From: Oscillospiraceae bacterium | GTDB lineage: Bacteria; Bacillota; Clostridia; Oscillospirales; Acutalibacteraceae | DNA length: 64,000 nt | Assembly: GCA_015066175.1 (NCBI GenBank) | Contig: SVOW01000002.1 | Coordinates: 1-64,000, forward strand | Direction: 5' to 3' | Part shown: positions 45,701 through 53,931 of the stretch, piece by piece | Layout of the letters: each line of letters opens with the position of its first letter | Numbering within the stretch: the stretch's first letter is position 1 | Notes under the pieces: model-generated | The model's database searches: none | Told to the model about the DNA's origin: nothing | Seen by the model: the letters and a program-made list of their open reading frames with translations, nothing else | Position numbers and translations under genes: made by a program

Positions 45701-46166
45701 AATTCCGCTTCCCGAAGGTTTTGGAACAAAAAATATTTTTGTTTGCTATGTTGACTCTGTAAACGGAAAAGTTACAAATATTCCCGCAAAAGTTGTTAAC
45801 GGATATGTAGAGTTTGTAGCAGAGCATTTCAGCTATTATGCAGTTGTTGAAAAACTTGCAAAAGTGAATTCTGTTTCAGTTGACGATATAGAAATGAACT
45901 ACAAAACCACTGCAACAATTGTGGCTGTAATCAATGCTGATGAAGGTCTCGGTTATACTGTTTCTTATAGTTCATCAGACGAATCAGTTGCAACTGTAGA
46001 TAAAGATGGTAATGTAACATCTGTCGGCACAGGCGAAGCAGAAATTACAATCACGATAACAGATGAAAACGGAAAAGTGACAGAAGAAACCTGCAAAGTC
46101 ACTGTTTCATATGCATGGTGGCAGTGGATTATTATAATTGTTCTCTTCGGTTGGATCTGGTATTGA
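42708..46166 (+). CDS. Large secreted BspA-type leucine-rich-repeat protein with Big_2 domain and WWQW anchor
   Basis: The protein has 1152 residues from 42708 (MKRTAKKFLSLLL), which has an AAGGAG site; the open frame reaches back to 42642. A signal peptide is followed, from about 75 to 850, by roughly 30 LRR_5 units of about 23 residues with the motif I-x-x-x-A-F-x-x-C-x-x-L-x-S-(I/V)-x-(I/L). Then come a beta domain (about 860-930, with CSVCGEKQ), a ZU5/beta region, a Big_2 domain ending GTGEAEITITITDENG, and the final segment WWQWIIIIVLFGWIWY. BspA-type repeats occur in adhesins; binding is inference. Two 69-base units are duplicated nearly exactly in DNA, showing recent repeat growth. Confidence 0.85.
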   Translation: MKRTAKKFLSLLLVLTMTIGIAPLSGFVGLELPQWLNLKNIFNIEAEAEETEPNSGTCGDNLQWSFNTDTGVLDITGTGDMEDYNYDYKPPWYLISNIKSVNIAEGVTSIGDYAFHYCKNLEYVYCGTLSIGARAFEYCRNLKSISGSIIAIGEYAFYYCSSLEAVALSEELTSISDSAFSGCSSLESITIPDNVTSISDSAFSGCSSLESITIPDNVTSIGIRAFAQCDRLESITIPDSEINIGFGAFFLSAFYNNPDNWEDGFLYIGNHLIFVEKNVSGAVEIKQGTKTIASATFYCCSSIESVTMSGETILISDDAFYDCDGLKSVTMSGETILISDDAFYDCDGLKSVTMSGETVSIGDSAFYSCENLKSISGGTLSIGAYSFFGCDNLNSISGSIIAIGERAFSSCNSLESITLSEESMSIGDFAFSGCDNLKSISGGTLSIGAYSFSGCQNLKSISGSIISSIGACAFSDCSSLETVTFSERLTSIGEYAFSSCKGLESIVIPGSVASIGEYAFNECENLKTVTIEYGVETIGDSAFERTGIKSITIPDSVIYMGDYAFADCESLESISVSEGVTCINEGMFYCCKNLSSVDLGNKTDTIEQYSFYTCQSLKSITLPDTVTFIGAIAFSQCVSLEAIDFPDSLTHIDEGAFQSCILLKSITIGKNVGFIGEAAFGLCLALETIIVDPENQYYCSDEYGVLYNKDKTTLMQYPVGNDNITDFEIPESIVTIDTYSFAYGENLKSILIPDGVEFIGLAAFGMCTNLESIEIPDNVKVLGRGIFHSCSGLTSVTIGSGVETIIREAFAECINLTDVYYIGTEEEWNEIVIYEDGNEYLLNATIHFNSCKHTYNEIVIPSTCKVAGMQYKICVVCGDATEATILPLAEHTWSEWNIIREATTQSDGLKERECSVCGEKQEAVIPKTKEIIDDESGIVIEFGDEYDSDIELKVEKTFDGDSYQLIDLSYGSNQSVIFDISTVKDGEKVQPDGKVKVKIPLPEGFGTKNIFVCYVDSVNGKVTNIPAKVVNGYVEFVAEHFSYYAVVEKLAKVNSVSVDDIEMNYKTTATIVAVINADEGLGYTVSYSSSDESVATVDKDGNVTSVGTGEAEITITITDENGKVTEETCKVTVSYAWWQWIIIIVLFGWIWY
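43222..43359 (+). repeat. Perfect tandem 69-base LRR duplication
   Basis: The unit 43222-43290 is repeated exactly at 43291-43359. It encodes one 23-residue LRR and keeps the frame. Confidence 0.9.
43634..43771 (+). repeat. Second tandem 69-base LRR duplication
   Basis: The unit 43634-43702 is repeated at 43703-43771 with no difference that I can read. It is again 23 codons long but of different sequence from the first pair, so it arose independently. Confidence 0.85.
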
Positions 46167-46174
46167 TTCTTTTT

Positions 46175-46206
46175 ATCGGTGTATGGAAACATGCACCGAT
46201 TTTTTC
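46175..46206 (+). terminator. Terminator of the large LRR gene
   Basis: ATCGGTG (46175-46181) pairs with CACCGAT (46194-46200), with an inner ATG/CAT pair, followed by five T. Confidence 0.7.
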
Positions 46207-46214
46207 GTTTTTTA

Positions 46215-46244
46215 TTGAAAAAAATATACGTGCTGTGTTATACT
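46215..46244 (+). promoter_or_regulatory. Promoter of the GH51-GH3 operon
   Basis: TTGAAA (46215-46220) and TATACT (46239-46244) are 18 bases apart, about 31 bases before the GH51 start. An AGAGGTGG ribosome site follows. Confidence 0.6.
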
Positions 46245-46275
46245 CTATTTATACCATAACAAGAGGTGGAAATTT

Positions 46276-47766
46276 ATGAAAGCTAAAATGACCATTGCAA
46301 AAGAATTGAAAACAGGCGACATCGACAGAAGAATGTTCGGCTCTTTCGTTGAACATCTTGGTCGTGCAGTTTACGGCGGTATTTATGAACCCGGTCACGC
46401 AACTGCAGATGAAGACGGTTTCCGTAAAGACGTTATAGACCTTGTGAATGAACTTGATGTTCCTATTGTCCGCTATCCCGGCGGTAACTTTGTTTCAGGT
46501 TACGATTGGGAAGACGGTGTAGGTCCTGTTGAAAAAAGACCTCAGCGTCTTGATCTTGCGTGGGGCACAACTGAGCCTAATACTTTCGGCACAAACGAAT
46601 TTATGAAATGGTGTAAAAAAGCTAACACTGCTCCTATGATGGCAGTAAATCTCGGCACAAGAGGTCCTGATGAAGCAAGAGCACTTGTTGAATATTGTAA
46701 CCTTAATACAAATACAAAATATGCCAATATGAGAAAAGAACATGGCTACGAAAAACCCTGGGATGTAAAACTCTGGTGCCTTGGCAACGAAATGGACGGA
46801 GCATGGCAGATGGGCGCAAAAACTGCTTACGAATACGGCAGAACAGCCCTTGAAGCATCAAAACTTATGAAATGGGTTGACCCTTCAATCGAAACTGTTC
46901 TTTGTGGTTCATCAAGCAGAAATTCAAGAACTTTCGGCGAATGGGAAACAACTGCCCTTGATATCGCTTATGACAGTGTTGATTATCTTTCACTTCACCA
47001 GTATTACGGCAATTCAGAAAGAAATACAGAAAAATTCCTTGCTCTCTCAACAGAACTTGATGAATTTATTTACAGCGTAATCTGTGCCTGCGATTACATA
47101 AAAGCGAAAAAACGCAGTAAGAAAAAGATTATGCTCTCATTTGATGAATGGAATGTATGGTACCATTCATGGGGTGCACCCATTGAAAAATGGTCAACAG
47201 CACCGAATCAGCTTGAAGATATTTACAATTTTGAAGATGCGCTTGTTGCAGCTTGTATGCTTATCACACTTCTTCGCCATGCAGACAGAATCAAGGTTGC
47301 ATGTATTGCTCAGCTCGTAAATGTTATCGCACCTATTTTCACAAAAACAGGTGGCGGTATTTTCCGTCAGACAACATTCTGGCCTTTCGAAAGAATGTCA
47401 AAATATGCACGTGGCATTTCAATCAGACCTATTGTTGATTGCCCGAAATACGATACAAAAGATTACACAGACGTGCCTTATCTTGAAACAATTGCAACTT
47501 ATGATGAAGAAAATGAAGAAGTTGCAGTATTCATTGTTAACCGTTCACTTGATGAAGATTGCGTAATTGATTTCAAACTTCTTGATTTTGATGGTTACAA
47601 GCCTGTTTCATTTGAATCAATGGATGGCTATGATAAGCTCCTTGTAAATGATTTCGGAAAAGAAATAGTTTGTATGCACGCAAATGAACTTCCCATAAGT
47701 GATGACGCAATTTTCACTGCAAACCTTAAATCAATGAGCTTCAACGTAATCAGATTTAAAAAATAA
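46276..47766 (+). CDS. Alpha-L-arabinofuranosidase, GH51
   Basis: This 496-residue cytoplasmic enzyme removes terminal arabinofuranose from arabinoxylan- or arabinan-derived oligosaccharides. Typical GH51 text: FGSFVEHLGRAVYGGIYEPGH, VRYPGGNFVSGYDWEDGVGP, the acid/base Glu in WCLGNEMDG (about residue 170) and a probable nucleophile Glu in LSFDEWNVWY (about 291). It has full length and no signal peptide, so it acts on imported oligosaccharides. The GH3 gene follows 9 bases later; together they would degrade arabinose-decorated oligomers. Confidence 0.93.
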   Translation: MKAKMTIAKELKTGDIDRRMFGSFVEHLGRAVYGGIYEPGHATADEDGFRKDVIDLVNELDVPIVRYPGGNFVSGYDWEDGVGPVEKRPQRLDLAWGTTEPNTFGTNEFMKWCKKANTAPMMAVNLGTRGPDEARALVEYCNLNTNTKYANMRKEHGYEKPWDVKLWCLGNEMDGAWQMGAKTAYEYGRTALEASKLMKWVDPSIETVLCGSSSRNSRTFGEWETTALDIAYDSVDYLSLHQYYGNSERNTEKFLALSTELDEFIYSVICACDYIKAKKRSKKKIMLSFDEWNVWYHSWGAPIEKWSTAPNQLEDIYNFEDALVAACMLITLLRHADRIKVACIAQLVNVIAPIFTKTGGGIFRQTTFWPFERMSKYARGISIRPIVDCPKYDTKDYTDVPYLETIATYDEENEEVAVFIVNRSLDEDCVIDFKLLDFDGYKPVSFESMDGYDKLLVNDFGKEIVCMHANELPISDDAIFTANLKSMSFNVIRFKK

Positions 47767-47775
47767 GGTGATTCT

Positions 47776-50199
47776 ATGAGATTACTTAATAAATTAATCC
47801 GTAAAATTTCAGGTGCTGAACTTGCACAGGACCAGCATGGCGGAGTTGCAGGCGGTAAACCCAACGAAGAACTTGTTCCTTTTCTACGTCAGTGTGCTGC
47901 AGACGGTTGCGTGCTCTTGAAAAACAATGGTGCTCTGCCCTTTGATAAAAGCAATAATGTTGCAGTTTTCGGCAGAGTTCAGTATGATTATTTCTATGTG
48001 GGTAACGGCTCAGGCGGTGACGTGCGTACACCGTATAAAATAAATCTTATTGACGGTCTTGAAAAAAGCGGACTGAATCTCAATAAAGATTTGATAAACA
48101 AGTATAAGCAATGGTGCACTACTCCTAAAAACATCCCTGACCCCGGTTTCTGGGCACATTGGCCAAGATATTATAAAGAAATGCCATTGTCTGTGTCTGA
48201 CATAAAAAAGGCAAAAGAAACAAGCGATTCTGCGCTTGTGGTAATCGGCCGTTCATCAGGCGAAGACAGAGAAAATGTGCTGAAAAAAGGCAGTTTTTAT
48301 CTTACAGATGAAGAAAAGAAACTCCTTGATAAAGTAACATCAGTTTTCGATAAAACCGTTCTTGTGCTTAATATAGGCAACATTATCGACTTTGAAGAAA
48401 TTGCATCTTACGGTGATAAAATTTCCGCTATTCTCATTGTATGGCAGGGAGGTATGGAAAGCGGTAATGCCGTGGCAGACGTGTTATCTGGCAAAGTTAA
48501 TCCCTCAGGTAAACTTACTGATACTATTGCAAAAACATACGCAGATTACCCATCATCAGATAATTTCGGGAAAATCAAATTCAATAATTACGTTGAAGAT
48601 ATTTATGTAGGCTACCGTTATTTTGAAACTTTTGCCCCTGAAAAAGTTCTTTATGAATTCGGTTTCGGACTTTCATATACTACCTTTGATGTGAAGTTTA
48701 TTGAAGCCAGAAAAAATGACGACGAAATTCTTTTCACTGCAGAAGTAACAAACACAGGCTCTGCTGCAGGTAAAGAAACACTTCAGCTTTATCTTTCTGC
48801 ACCGCAGGGTAAATTGGGTAAAGCAGAAAAAAGTCTTGTAGGATTTAAGAAGACAAAACTTTTACAGCCCGGTGAAAGCCAGATAATCGAAATTTCATCC
48901 AACAAATATATGGGTGCTTCTTTTGATGATTCAGGTGTTACGGGCAATAGAAATTCATATATCCTCGAGCAAGGTGAATATAATTTCTATCTTGGTACAA
49001 GTGTTAAAAAATGTGAAAAAATTTTTTCTGTTAACCTTGAAAAAGATAAAATCCTTGAAACTCTTATTGAAGTTATGGCAGTTAAGAAAGAAATGGCTTT
49101 TGACCGCATAAAAGCAGAAGAAAAAGGCGGAAAAGTTGTTCTTTCAAAAGAAAAAGTTCCTACAGTTACAACTGATTTAAGAAAAATCATTCTCGAAAAT
49201 CTCCCTGAAGGCAAAGAAATGACAGGGGATAAGGGCTATAAACTTGCTGATGTAAAATCAGGTAAGGTTTCTCTTGATGATTTTGTGGCACAGCTTGATT
49301 TAGAAGAACTTGAAGCAATTTCACGTGGTGAAGGTCTTATGAATTCTTCACTTGGTGCCAAAGGAAATGCAGGCACATTTGGTGGTGTTACAAAGTCGCT
49401 GCGTGATAAGGGCGTTCCTGCAATGACTACAACTGATGGCCCGTCAGGAATCCGTCTTATGGCATCTTGTTCACTTCTTCCTTGCGGTACTGCAATTGCC
49501 TGCACCTGGGATGAAGAACTTGTTGAAAATCTGTTTGATGTTTTAAGTAAAGAAATGGCTGACAGAAAAACAGATATTCTATTAGCACCGGGTATGAATA
49601 TCCACAGAAGTCCTCTCTGCGGAAGAAATTTTGAATACTATTCTGAAGACCCGTTGTTAAGCGGTAAAATTGCATCTGCAACGGTAAAAGGTATTCAGCA
49701 TAACAATCGTTCTGCTTGTCCTAAGCACTTTGCTTGTAATAATCAGGAATTAAACAGAAATCATAACGATTCTGTTGTCTCACAAAGAGCATTACGTGAA
49801 ATATATCTTAAAGGTTTTGAAATCTGCGTCAAAGAAGCAAAACCCTTGAATATTATGACAAGTTATAATAAAATCAACGGTGTTTGGAGTCACTATAACT
49901 ATGAACTCTGCACTACGGTTTTACGTAATGAATGGGGCTATGAAGGCAATGTTGTAACAGACTGGTGGATGAGATATGCACCATCGCCTGAATTCCCTGA
50001 AATGAAGGATAATGCTTACCGTGTGCGTGCGCAGGTTGATGTGCTTATGCCGGGCGGTAAGACAGCCGTAAGTAAAACTGCCTCAAACGACGGCTCACTT
50101 ACAGAAACTTACGGAAAGAAAGACGGCATCACTCTCGGTGAAATGCAGAGAACTGCAAAAAATGTTCTGAAGTTTATTCTTGCTTCAGGTAAAATTTAA
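47776..50199 (+). CDS. GH3 glycosidase with permuted (inverted) domain order
   Basis: The protein has 807 residues. Unlike standard GH3 enzymes, the GH3 C-terminal alpha/beta domain comes first: CAADGCVLLKNNGALPF at about 34, then VWQGGMESGNAVADVLSGKVNPSGKLTDT at about 220. Next is a Fn3-like domain (FGFGLSYTTFDVKF at about 295), and the TIM-barrel domain comes last (TTDGPSGIRLM, ILLAPGMNIHRSPLCGRNFEYYSEDP, CPKHFACNNQE, and VVTDWWM with the nucleophile Asp at about 732). This order is known in a subset of GH3 beta-glucosidases, including Ruminococcus and Butyrivibrio examples. The substrate is probably beta-glucoside or beta-xyloside/arabinoside. No signal peptide. Confidence 0.9.
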   Translation: MRLLNKLIRKISGAELAQDQHGGVAGGKPNEELVPFLRQCAADGCVLLKNNGALPFDKSNNVAVFGRVQYDYFYVGNGSGGDVRTPYKINLIDGLEKSGLNLNKDLINKYKQWCTTPKNIPDPGFWAHWPRYYKEMPLSVSDIKKAKETSDSALVVIGRSSGEDRENVLKKGSFYLTDEEKKLLDKVTSVFDKTVLVLNIGNIIDFEEIASYGDKISAILIVWQGGMESGNAVADVLSGKVNPSGKLTDTIAKTYADYPSSDNFGKIKFNNYVEDIYVGYRYFETFAPEKVLYEFGFGLSYTTFDVKFIEARKNDDEILFTAEVTNTGSAAGKETLQLYLSAPQGKLGKAEKSLVGFKKTKLLQPGESQIIEISSNKYMGASFDDSGVTGNRNSYILEQGEYNFYLGTSVKKCEKIFSVNLEKDKILETLIEVMAVKKEMAFDRIKAEEKGGKVVLSKEKVPTVTTDLRKIILENLPEGKEMTGDKGYKLADVKSGKVSLDDFVAQLDLEELEAISRGEGLMNSSLGAKGNAGTFGGVTKSLRDKGVPAMTTTDGPSGIRLMASCSLLPCGTAIACTWDEELVENLFDVLSKEMADRKTDILLAPGMNIHRSPLCGRNFEYYSEDPLLSGKIASATVKGIQHNNRSACPKHFACNNQELNRNHNDSVVSQRALREIYLKGFEICVKEAKPLNIMTSYNKINGVWSHYNYELCTTVLRNEWGYEGNVVTDWWMRYAPSPEFPEMKDNAYRVRAQVDVLMPGGKTAVSKTASNDGSLTETYGKKDGITLGEMQRTAKNVLKFILASGKI

Positions 50200-50206
50200 A
50201 ATTAAC

Positions 50207-50240
50207 AGCAGAGGATTTGGTGAATCCTCTGCTGCTTTTG
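50207..50240 (+). terminator. Terminator of the GH51-GH3 operon
   Basis: A perfect 11-base stem, AGCAGAGGATT (50207-50217) with AATCCTCTGCT (50223-50233), then GCTTTTG. The following ~190 bases (50245-50435) hold nothing that I can recognise. Confidence 0.75.
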
Positions 50241-50429
50241 TTTGAATGAATAATGGTATAAACAATTTCAGAAAACTACAATTTCCAGTCTGATTATTAC
50301 AATATGCTTGTTTGTTGGTGAAAGAAAGTATATGATTATCTCACACAAAGCAACTGTGGTTACGGGGGAAATTGTTATAACAGATTTGTTGTAAGTAATT
50401 GGTTGTGTTCATTTAATGTTCAGAATCGA

Positions 50430-50462
50430 TTATTAAAAAAACTCCCTGATTCAGGGAGTTTT
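50430..50462 (-). terminator. Terminator of the EutH-like gene
   Basis: AAAACTCCCTGA (50437-50448) pairs with TCAGGGAGTTTT (50451-50462). On the minus strand it is followed by a T run (plus 50435-50440). Confidence 0.75.
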
Positions 50463-50481
50463 CTTTGTGTATATTTATAAG

Positions 50482-51567
50482 TTATTTTTCAGTTTTCTTT
50501 TCGTAGTTGATTTTGTAGATGAAAGCGGCTGCAACTGTGGCACATACGGCTGAAATAAGCTTTCCGAGAATCATAGCAGCAACATATTTTTTATCAAAAG
50601 CCATTGTAAAAGCAAGGTGATCACCAAAAACAAATGATCCGGAAACTACAAAAGCCATATTCATAATTATACCTTTTTTATCCATTTTTTCAGCCATTTC
50701 AAATGTGGGAATGCTGTTTGCAAGGGAAGAAATAAATCCCATAACAGAAACATCGTTGATTTTTAGAACTTTTCCGAACTTTGCAAAAACTTTGCCGAGA
50801 ACTTTTGAAACAACAAAAATAAGCGGAAATACACCGGCTAAAATTATACCGATGTTTGCAACAATTTCAAATCCTTCAAGTATATCCGTCATTCCGGGGA
50901 TGAGAGTTTTGCCTGTCAGCGATTTGAATATGCCACCAACAAGTCCTATTGTTACAAGGCATACAATCAGGTGACCGAGAATTTTAAAAATCTTCACAGA
51001 AAGATTGGGAGCTTTGATAATTCCGATACAAGTTATAACAGCAATTACAATAACAGGAGCAAGGTTTAAAAGCAAATCTTTAAAGCTGATACCAAGCATA
51101 AGACCTGATGCGATACAACCCACAGGAATTGTGCCGATACCGCAGAGAATGCCGAGAAGCACTTCTTTGTGAAGCTCTTTTTTGATTGAACGCAGTGCAA
51201 CAGGTATTGTAAAAGAAATAGTAGCACCAAGCATTGAAGCCACAATAAGGCCATTAAAAGCACCGTAGATTTCTTCCTGAGCAAGGCTTTCGGCAAGACT
51301 TGCACCACCTAAATCGTTTGCAAGCACACAGCCGATTATAACTGACGGGTCAAAGTGAAAAACTTTTGCTACAGGGGTTATAACGGGAATAAGTATTTTT
51401 GTAAAACTCGGTGCAATGCAAATCATACCAACCATAGAAAGAGCAAGCGAGCCGGTTGCCATAATTCCTTTTTCAAATTCCTGACCGACACCGAATCGGT
51501 TTCCGATAATTCTGTCAACTGCACCAAGAATTGCAAAAACAGCAAAAATGAACATAAGAATTGTCAT
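50482..51567 (-). CDS. eutH: Ethanolamine permease-like protein, EutH family
   Basis: This 361-residue membrane protein has about 10-11 hydrophobic segments and EutH family text: AVDRIIGNRFGVGQEFEKGIMATGSLALSMVGMICIAP near the start, VLANDLGGASLAESLA (about 93) and LANSIPTFEMAEKMDKKG (about 287). EutH is a proposed ethanolamine carrier, usually inside a eut cluster. No ammonia-lyase or microcompartment genes are near, so this is an orphan copy. It is divergent from the kinase gene. Confidence 0.87.
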   Translation of the reverse strand: MTILMFIFAVFAILGAVDRIIGNRFGVGQEFEKGIMATGSLALSMVGMICIAPSFTKILIPVITPVAKVFHFDPSVIIGCVLANDLGGASLAESLAQEEIYGAFNGLIVASMLGATISFTIPVALRSIKKELHKEVLLGILCGIGTIPVGCIASGLMLGISFKDLLLNLAPVIVIAVITCIGIIKAPNLSVKIFKILGHLIVCLVTIGLVGGIFKSLTGKTLIPGMTDILEGFEIVANIGIILAGVFPLIFVVSKVLGKVFAKFGKVLKINDVSVMGFISSLANSIPTFEMAEKMDKKGIIMNMAFVVSGSFVFGDHLAFTMAFDKKYVAAMILGKLISAVCATVAAAFIYKINYEKKTEK

Positions 51568-51647
51568 TAATATCTACCCCAAAATGAAATATGAGTTATT
51601 TTATCACAAAAATGTGCTGTCTGCAATATAAAATTTTTAAAAACATA

Positions 51648-51676
51648 TTGTAGTTTGCGAAAAATAGTGATATAAT
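51648..51676 (+). promoter_or_regulatory. Promoter of the kinase-VWA-phosphatase operon
   Basis: TTGTAG (51648-51653), 17 bases and TATAAT (51671-51676), 55 bases before the start at 51731. A GGGAGG ribosome site lies at about 51715-51720. Confidence 0.6.
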
Positions 51677-51730
51677 TCAATATATGTATAAAAATGCAGA
51701 TTTATGTAGTCAATGGGAGGGATTTGTCAC

Positions 51731-53173
51731 ATGAACATTTCCGAATTGAAAGGACGAATGTTATTTGTGATGGATTTTTCTGCTGTTGTTAATATCAACT
51801 CGCAGGAAACTTGGGAAAAGTTAACAGATCATATAATAGCAAATGAAATCAATGTTTTTGTAAGTAAAGAATTTTACGAAAACTATGAAGTTATTATAAA
51901 AAGTCTTCATGAGGAGCAGAAAAAGATAGCAATCAAAGCTATTAACTTTCTTCAGAAGCTTGATCAGAACAAATTACTTGTAACTAAAGCTGATATCACA
52001 AGTTGCGTTGAAATTGTTGAAAAACTTTGTCACAACCCTAATGTTTGCTTTGTTTACTACAGTGATTCCGAATTTGCCGAAGCAGTCGTAGCTTCAGCGC
52101 AAAATCCTGAATGTAAAGCAATTATTATTGATGAAGAAGGCAAAATCGGCGTTTACAATAAAAATGAAATAATAGAAGCATCAAAAAGAGATATAGACCA
52201 GTCTGTTATGGTGCAGGGAGCTTTCTCTATTGATTTTGAAGCAAAAGAAGGCGTGCGTGTTCTTACAAGTGCCGGCAAGGTAGTTACTTTGCAGAAGTTT
52301 ATTGCCCGTGGTGGTGAAGGTGCAGTTTACGATTGCGACTATCCGGGAAATTATGTAGTTAAAATCTATCATAAGGGTCAGCTTACTCCATTGCGACTGA
52401 AGAAAATTCTTCTTATGGAGAAAAAGCAGGTAAGCTATAAAGGTTTGTGCTGGCCTGAAAAAGTTGTTTATTCAGAAAAAGGCAAACCGGTCGGCTTTAT
52501 TATGAAAAAGGTTTCGGGCAAAAACATTTCAACTGTTTTTGACGGTTCAGACCAGATCATTAAAGCATTCCCTAATTGGAAGAAACAGGATCTTGTTGAT
52601 TTTTCTATCAAACTTCTTCAGAAAATTCAGTATCTTCATCTGCTTGGTATTATGGTCGGAGACCTCAGATTCAAGAATATTCTTGTAAGCCCCGATGGTG
52701 AACCTTGCCTTGTAGACCTTGACTCATGTCAGGTTAAAGACCTGCCTTGTCCTATCGGTTTCCCTGATTTCACAGCACCTGAACTTCATGGTGTTGAACT
52801 TAAAAAAGTTCTCAGAACTTTCGAAACTGAAAGTTACGCCTGTGCTGTGCTTATGTTTAAGATTCTTTATTGCGGTATTCACCCTTATGACCAGCGTAAT
52901 GGTGCTGATACCATTGAAGAAGAAATGCAGGCTTTAAGTTTCCCGTATCCCGAAACTTCTTATGGTGATTTCAGCAGAATTCCCATGATCGGCGGATATG
53001 AGTATTTGTGGAAAAATACACCTAATCAGTTCCAGAAGTTTATATACGATATCTTCAAAAACGGAACAAGATATACTGTGTCAGAAATGATTCTGATGCT
53101 CAAAACTTATAAAAAATTCATTGAAAGTAAAAAACGATTGATTCCTTCGGTCGATGAATTTATATTTGATTAA
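51731..53173 (+). CDS. Ser/Thr-type protein kinase with novel N-terminal domain (TerY-P-triad-like kinase)
   Basis: The protein has 480 residues from 51731 (MNISELKGRML); six more codons are open upstream but the ribosome site GGGAGG favours this ATG. Residues ~8-150 form an alpha/beta domain (MLFVMDFSAVV, FVYYSDSEFAEAV, KAIIIDEEGKIGVYN), possibly PIN-like, which I cannot assign firmly. The kinase domain follows: glycine loop ARGGEGAVYDC (~193-203), Lys in YVVKIYHKG (~211), catalytic loop VGDLRFKNILV (Asp ~311) in place of HRD, and DLD (~329) in place of DFG. This looks like the kinases paired with VWA and PP2C proteins in the described TerY-P triad. No membrane segment. It is first in an operon with VWA (20-base gap) and PP2C genes. 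Confidence 0.8.
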   Translation: MNISELKGRMLFVMDFSAVVNINSQETWEKLTDHIIANEINVFVSKEFYENYEVIIKSLHEEQKKIAIKAINFLQKLDQNKLLVTKADITSCVEIVEKLCHNPNVCFVYYSDSEFAEAVVASAQNPECKAIIIDEEGKIGVYNKNEIIEASKRDIDQSVMVQGAFSIDFEAKEGVRVLTSAGKVVTLQKFIARGGEGAVYDCDYPGNYVVKIYHKGQLTPLRLKKILLMEKKQVSYKGLCWPEKVVYSEKGKPVGFIMKKVSGKNISTVFDGSDQIIKAFPNWKKQDLVDFSIKLLQKIQYLHLLGIMVGDLRFKNILVSPDGEPCLVDLDSCQVKDLPCPIGFPDFTAPELHGVELKKVLRTFETESYACAVLMFKILYCGIHPYDQRNGADTIEEEMQALSFPYPETSYGDFSRIPMIGGYEYLWKNTPNQFQKFIYDIFKNGTRYTVSEMILMLKTYKKFIESKKRLIPSVDEFIFD

Positions 53174-53193
53174 AAAAGAGGAGAAATATAATT

Positions 53194-53925
53194 ATGAGCA
53201 TTTATGAAAACTTGTCAGCGGGCGATTTCGCCAAAACCACCAGAAAAAGACTTCCTATCTGCTTCTGCCTTGATGCAAGCGGTTCAATGGAAGCTCCTAC
53301 AGCAAGTGGTAAAACAAGAATGCAGGAACTTAATGAAGCTTTTGAGAAATTTATCAGAACAATGAAAAGCAACGATGATGTTAATTCATCTGCAGATATT
53401 GCTATTATCACATTTGGTGGACAACCCTACATAAGCAAACCTTTCGGACCAATTTCTGATTACTATTATTCACGAATCAACACTGTTCCCCGTTCTTTCA
53501 CTCCTCTCGGAGAAGCTATTCAGGTTGCTCTGAAACTCTTTGAAATCAGAAAAATTGCTTACAGAGAAAAAGGTATCAAATACTTCCAGCCCTGGCTCGT
53601 TGTTATCACAGATGGTGAGCCCGAAGGTGCAGAAGCACTTGAAAATATGAACATTGCAATTCAGCAGACAGTTGAGCTTGAAAGAAACAACAAACTTGTT
53701 GTTTTCAACATTGGTATCGGTTCAGATGCAAACCTTGCAATGCTCCAGCGTCTTTCAGTTAAGAGAGATGCTCCCATTAAAGTTGACGAAACTAATCTTG
53801 ATGAACTCTTCAGTTTCCTGAGTTCAAGTTCAGAAAGCATCATTGGTGGCGAAAACCAGGATATTCTTTATGGTGCAAATGAACTCCCCACCGGTACGGA
53901 AATAAATCTTGATAGTTGGATCTGA
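53194..53925 (+). CDS. VWA-domain protein, TerY-like
   Basis: This 243-residue cytoplasmic protein is almost wholly one von Willebrand A domain. The complete metal-ion-dependent adhesion site is visible: DASGSME (Asp27, Ser29, Ser31), the Thr in RSFTPLGEA (about 103) and the Asp in VITDGEPEG (about 140). TerY-type VWA proteins are linked with tellurite/stress operons and with kinase-phosphatase pairs, where they are thought to be phosphorylated adaptors. It has an AAGAGGAG ribosome site and lies between the kinase and PP2C genes. The C-terminal 25 residues (ENQDILYGANELPTG) are an extension outside the domain. Confidence 0.88.
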   Translation: MSIYENLSAGDFAKTTRKRLPICFCLDASGSMEAPTASGKTRMQELNEAFEKFIRTMKSNDDVNSSADIAIITFGGQPYISKPFGPISDYYYSRINTVPRSFTPLGEAIQVALKLFEIRKIAYREKGIKYFQPWLVVITDGEPEGAEALENMNIAIQQTVELERNNKLVVFNIGIGSDANLAMLQRLSVKRDAPIKVDETNLDELFSFLSSSSESIIGGENQDILYGANELPTGTEINLDSWI

Positions 53926-53931
53926 TGACAA

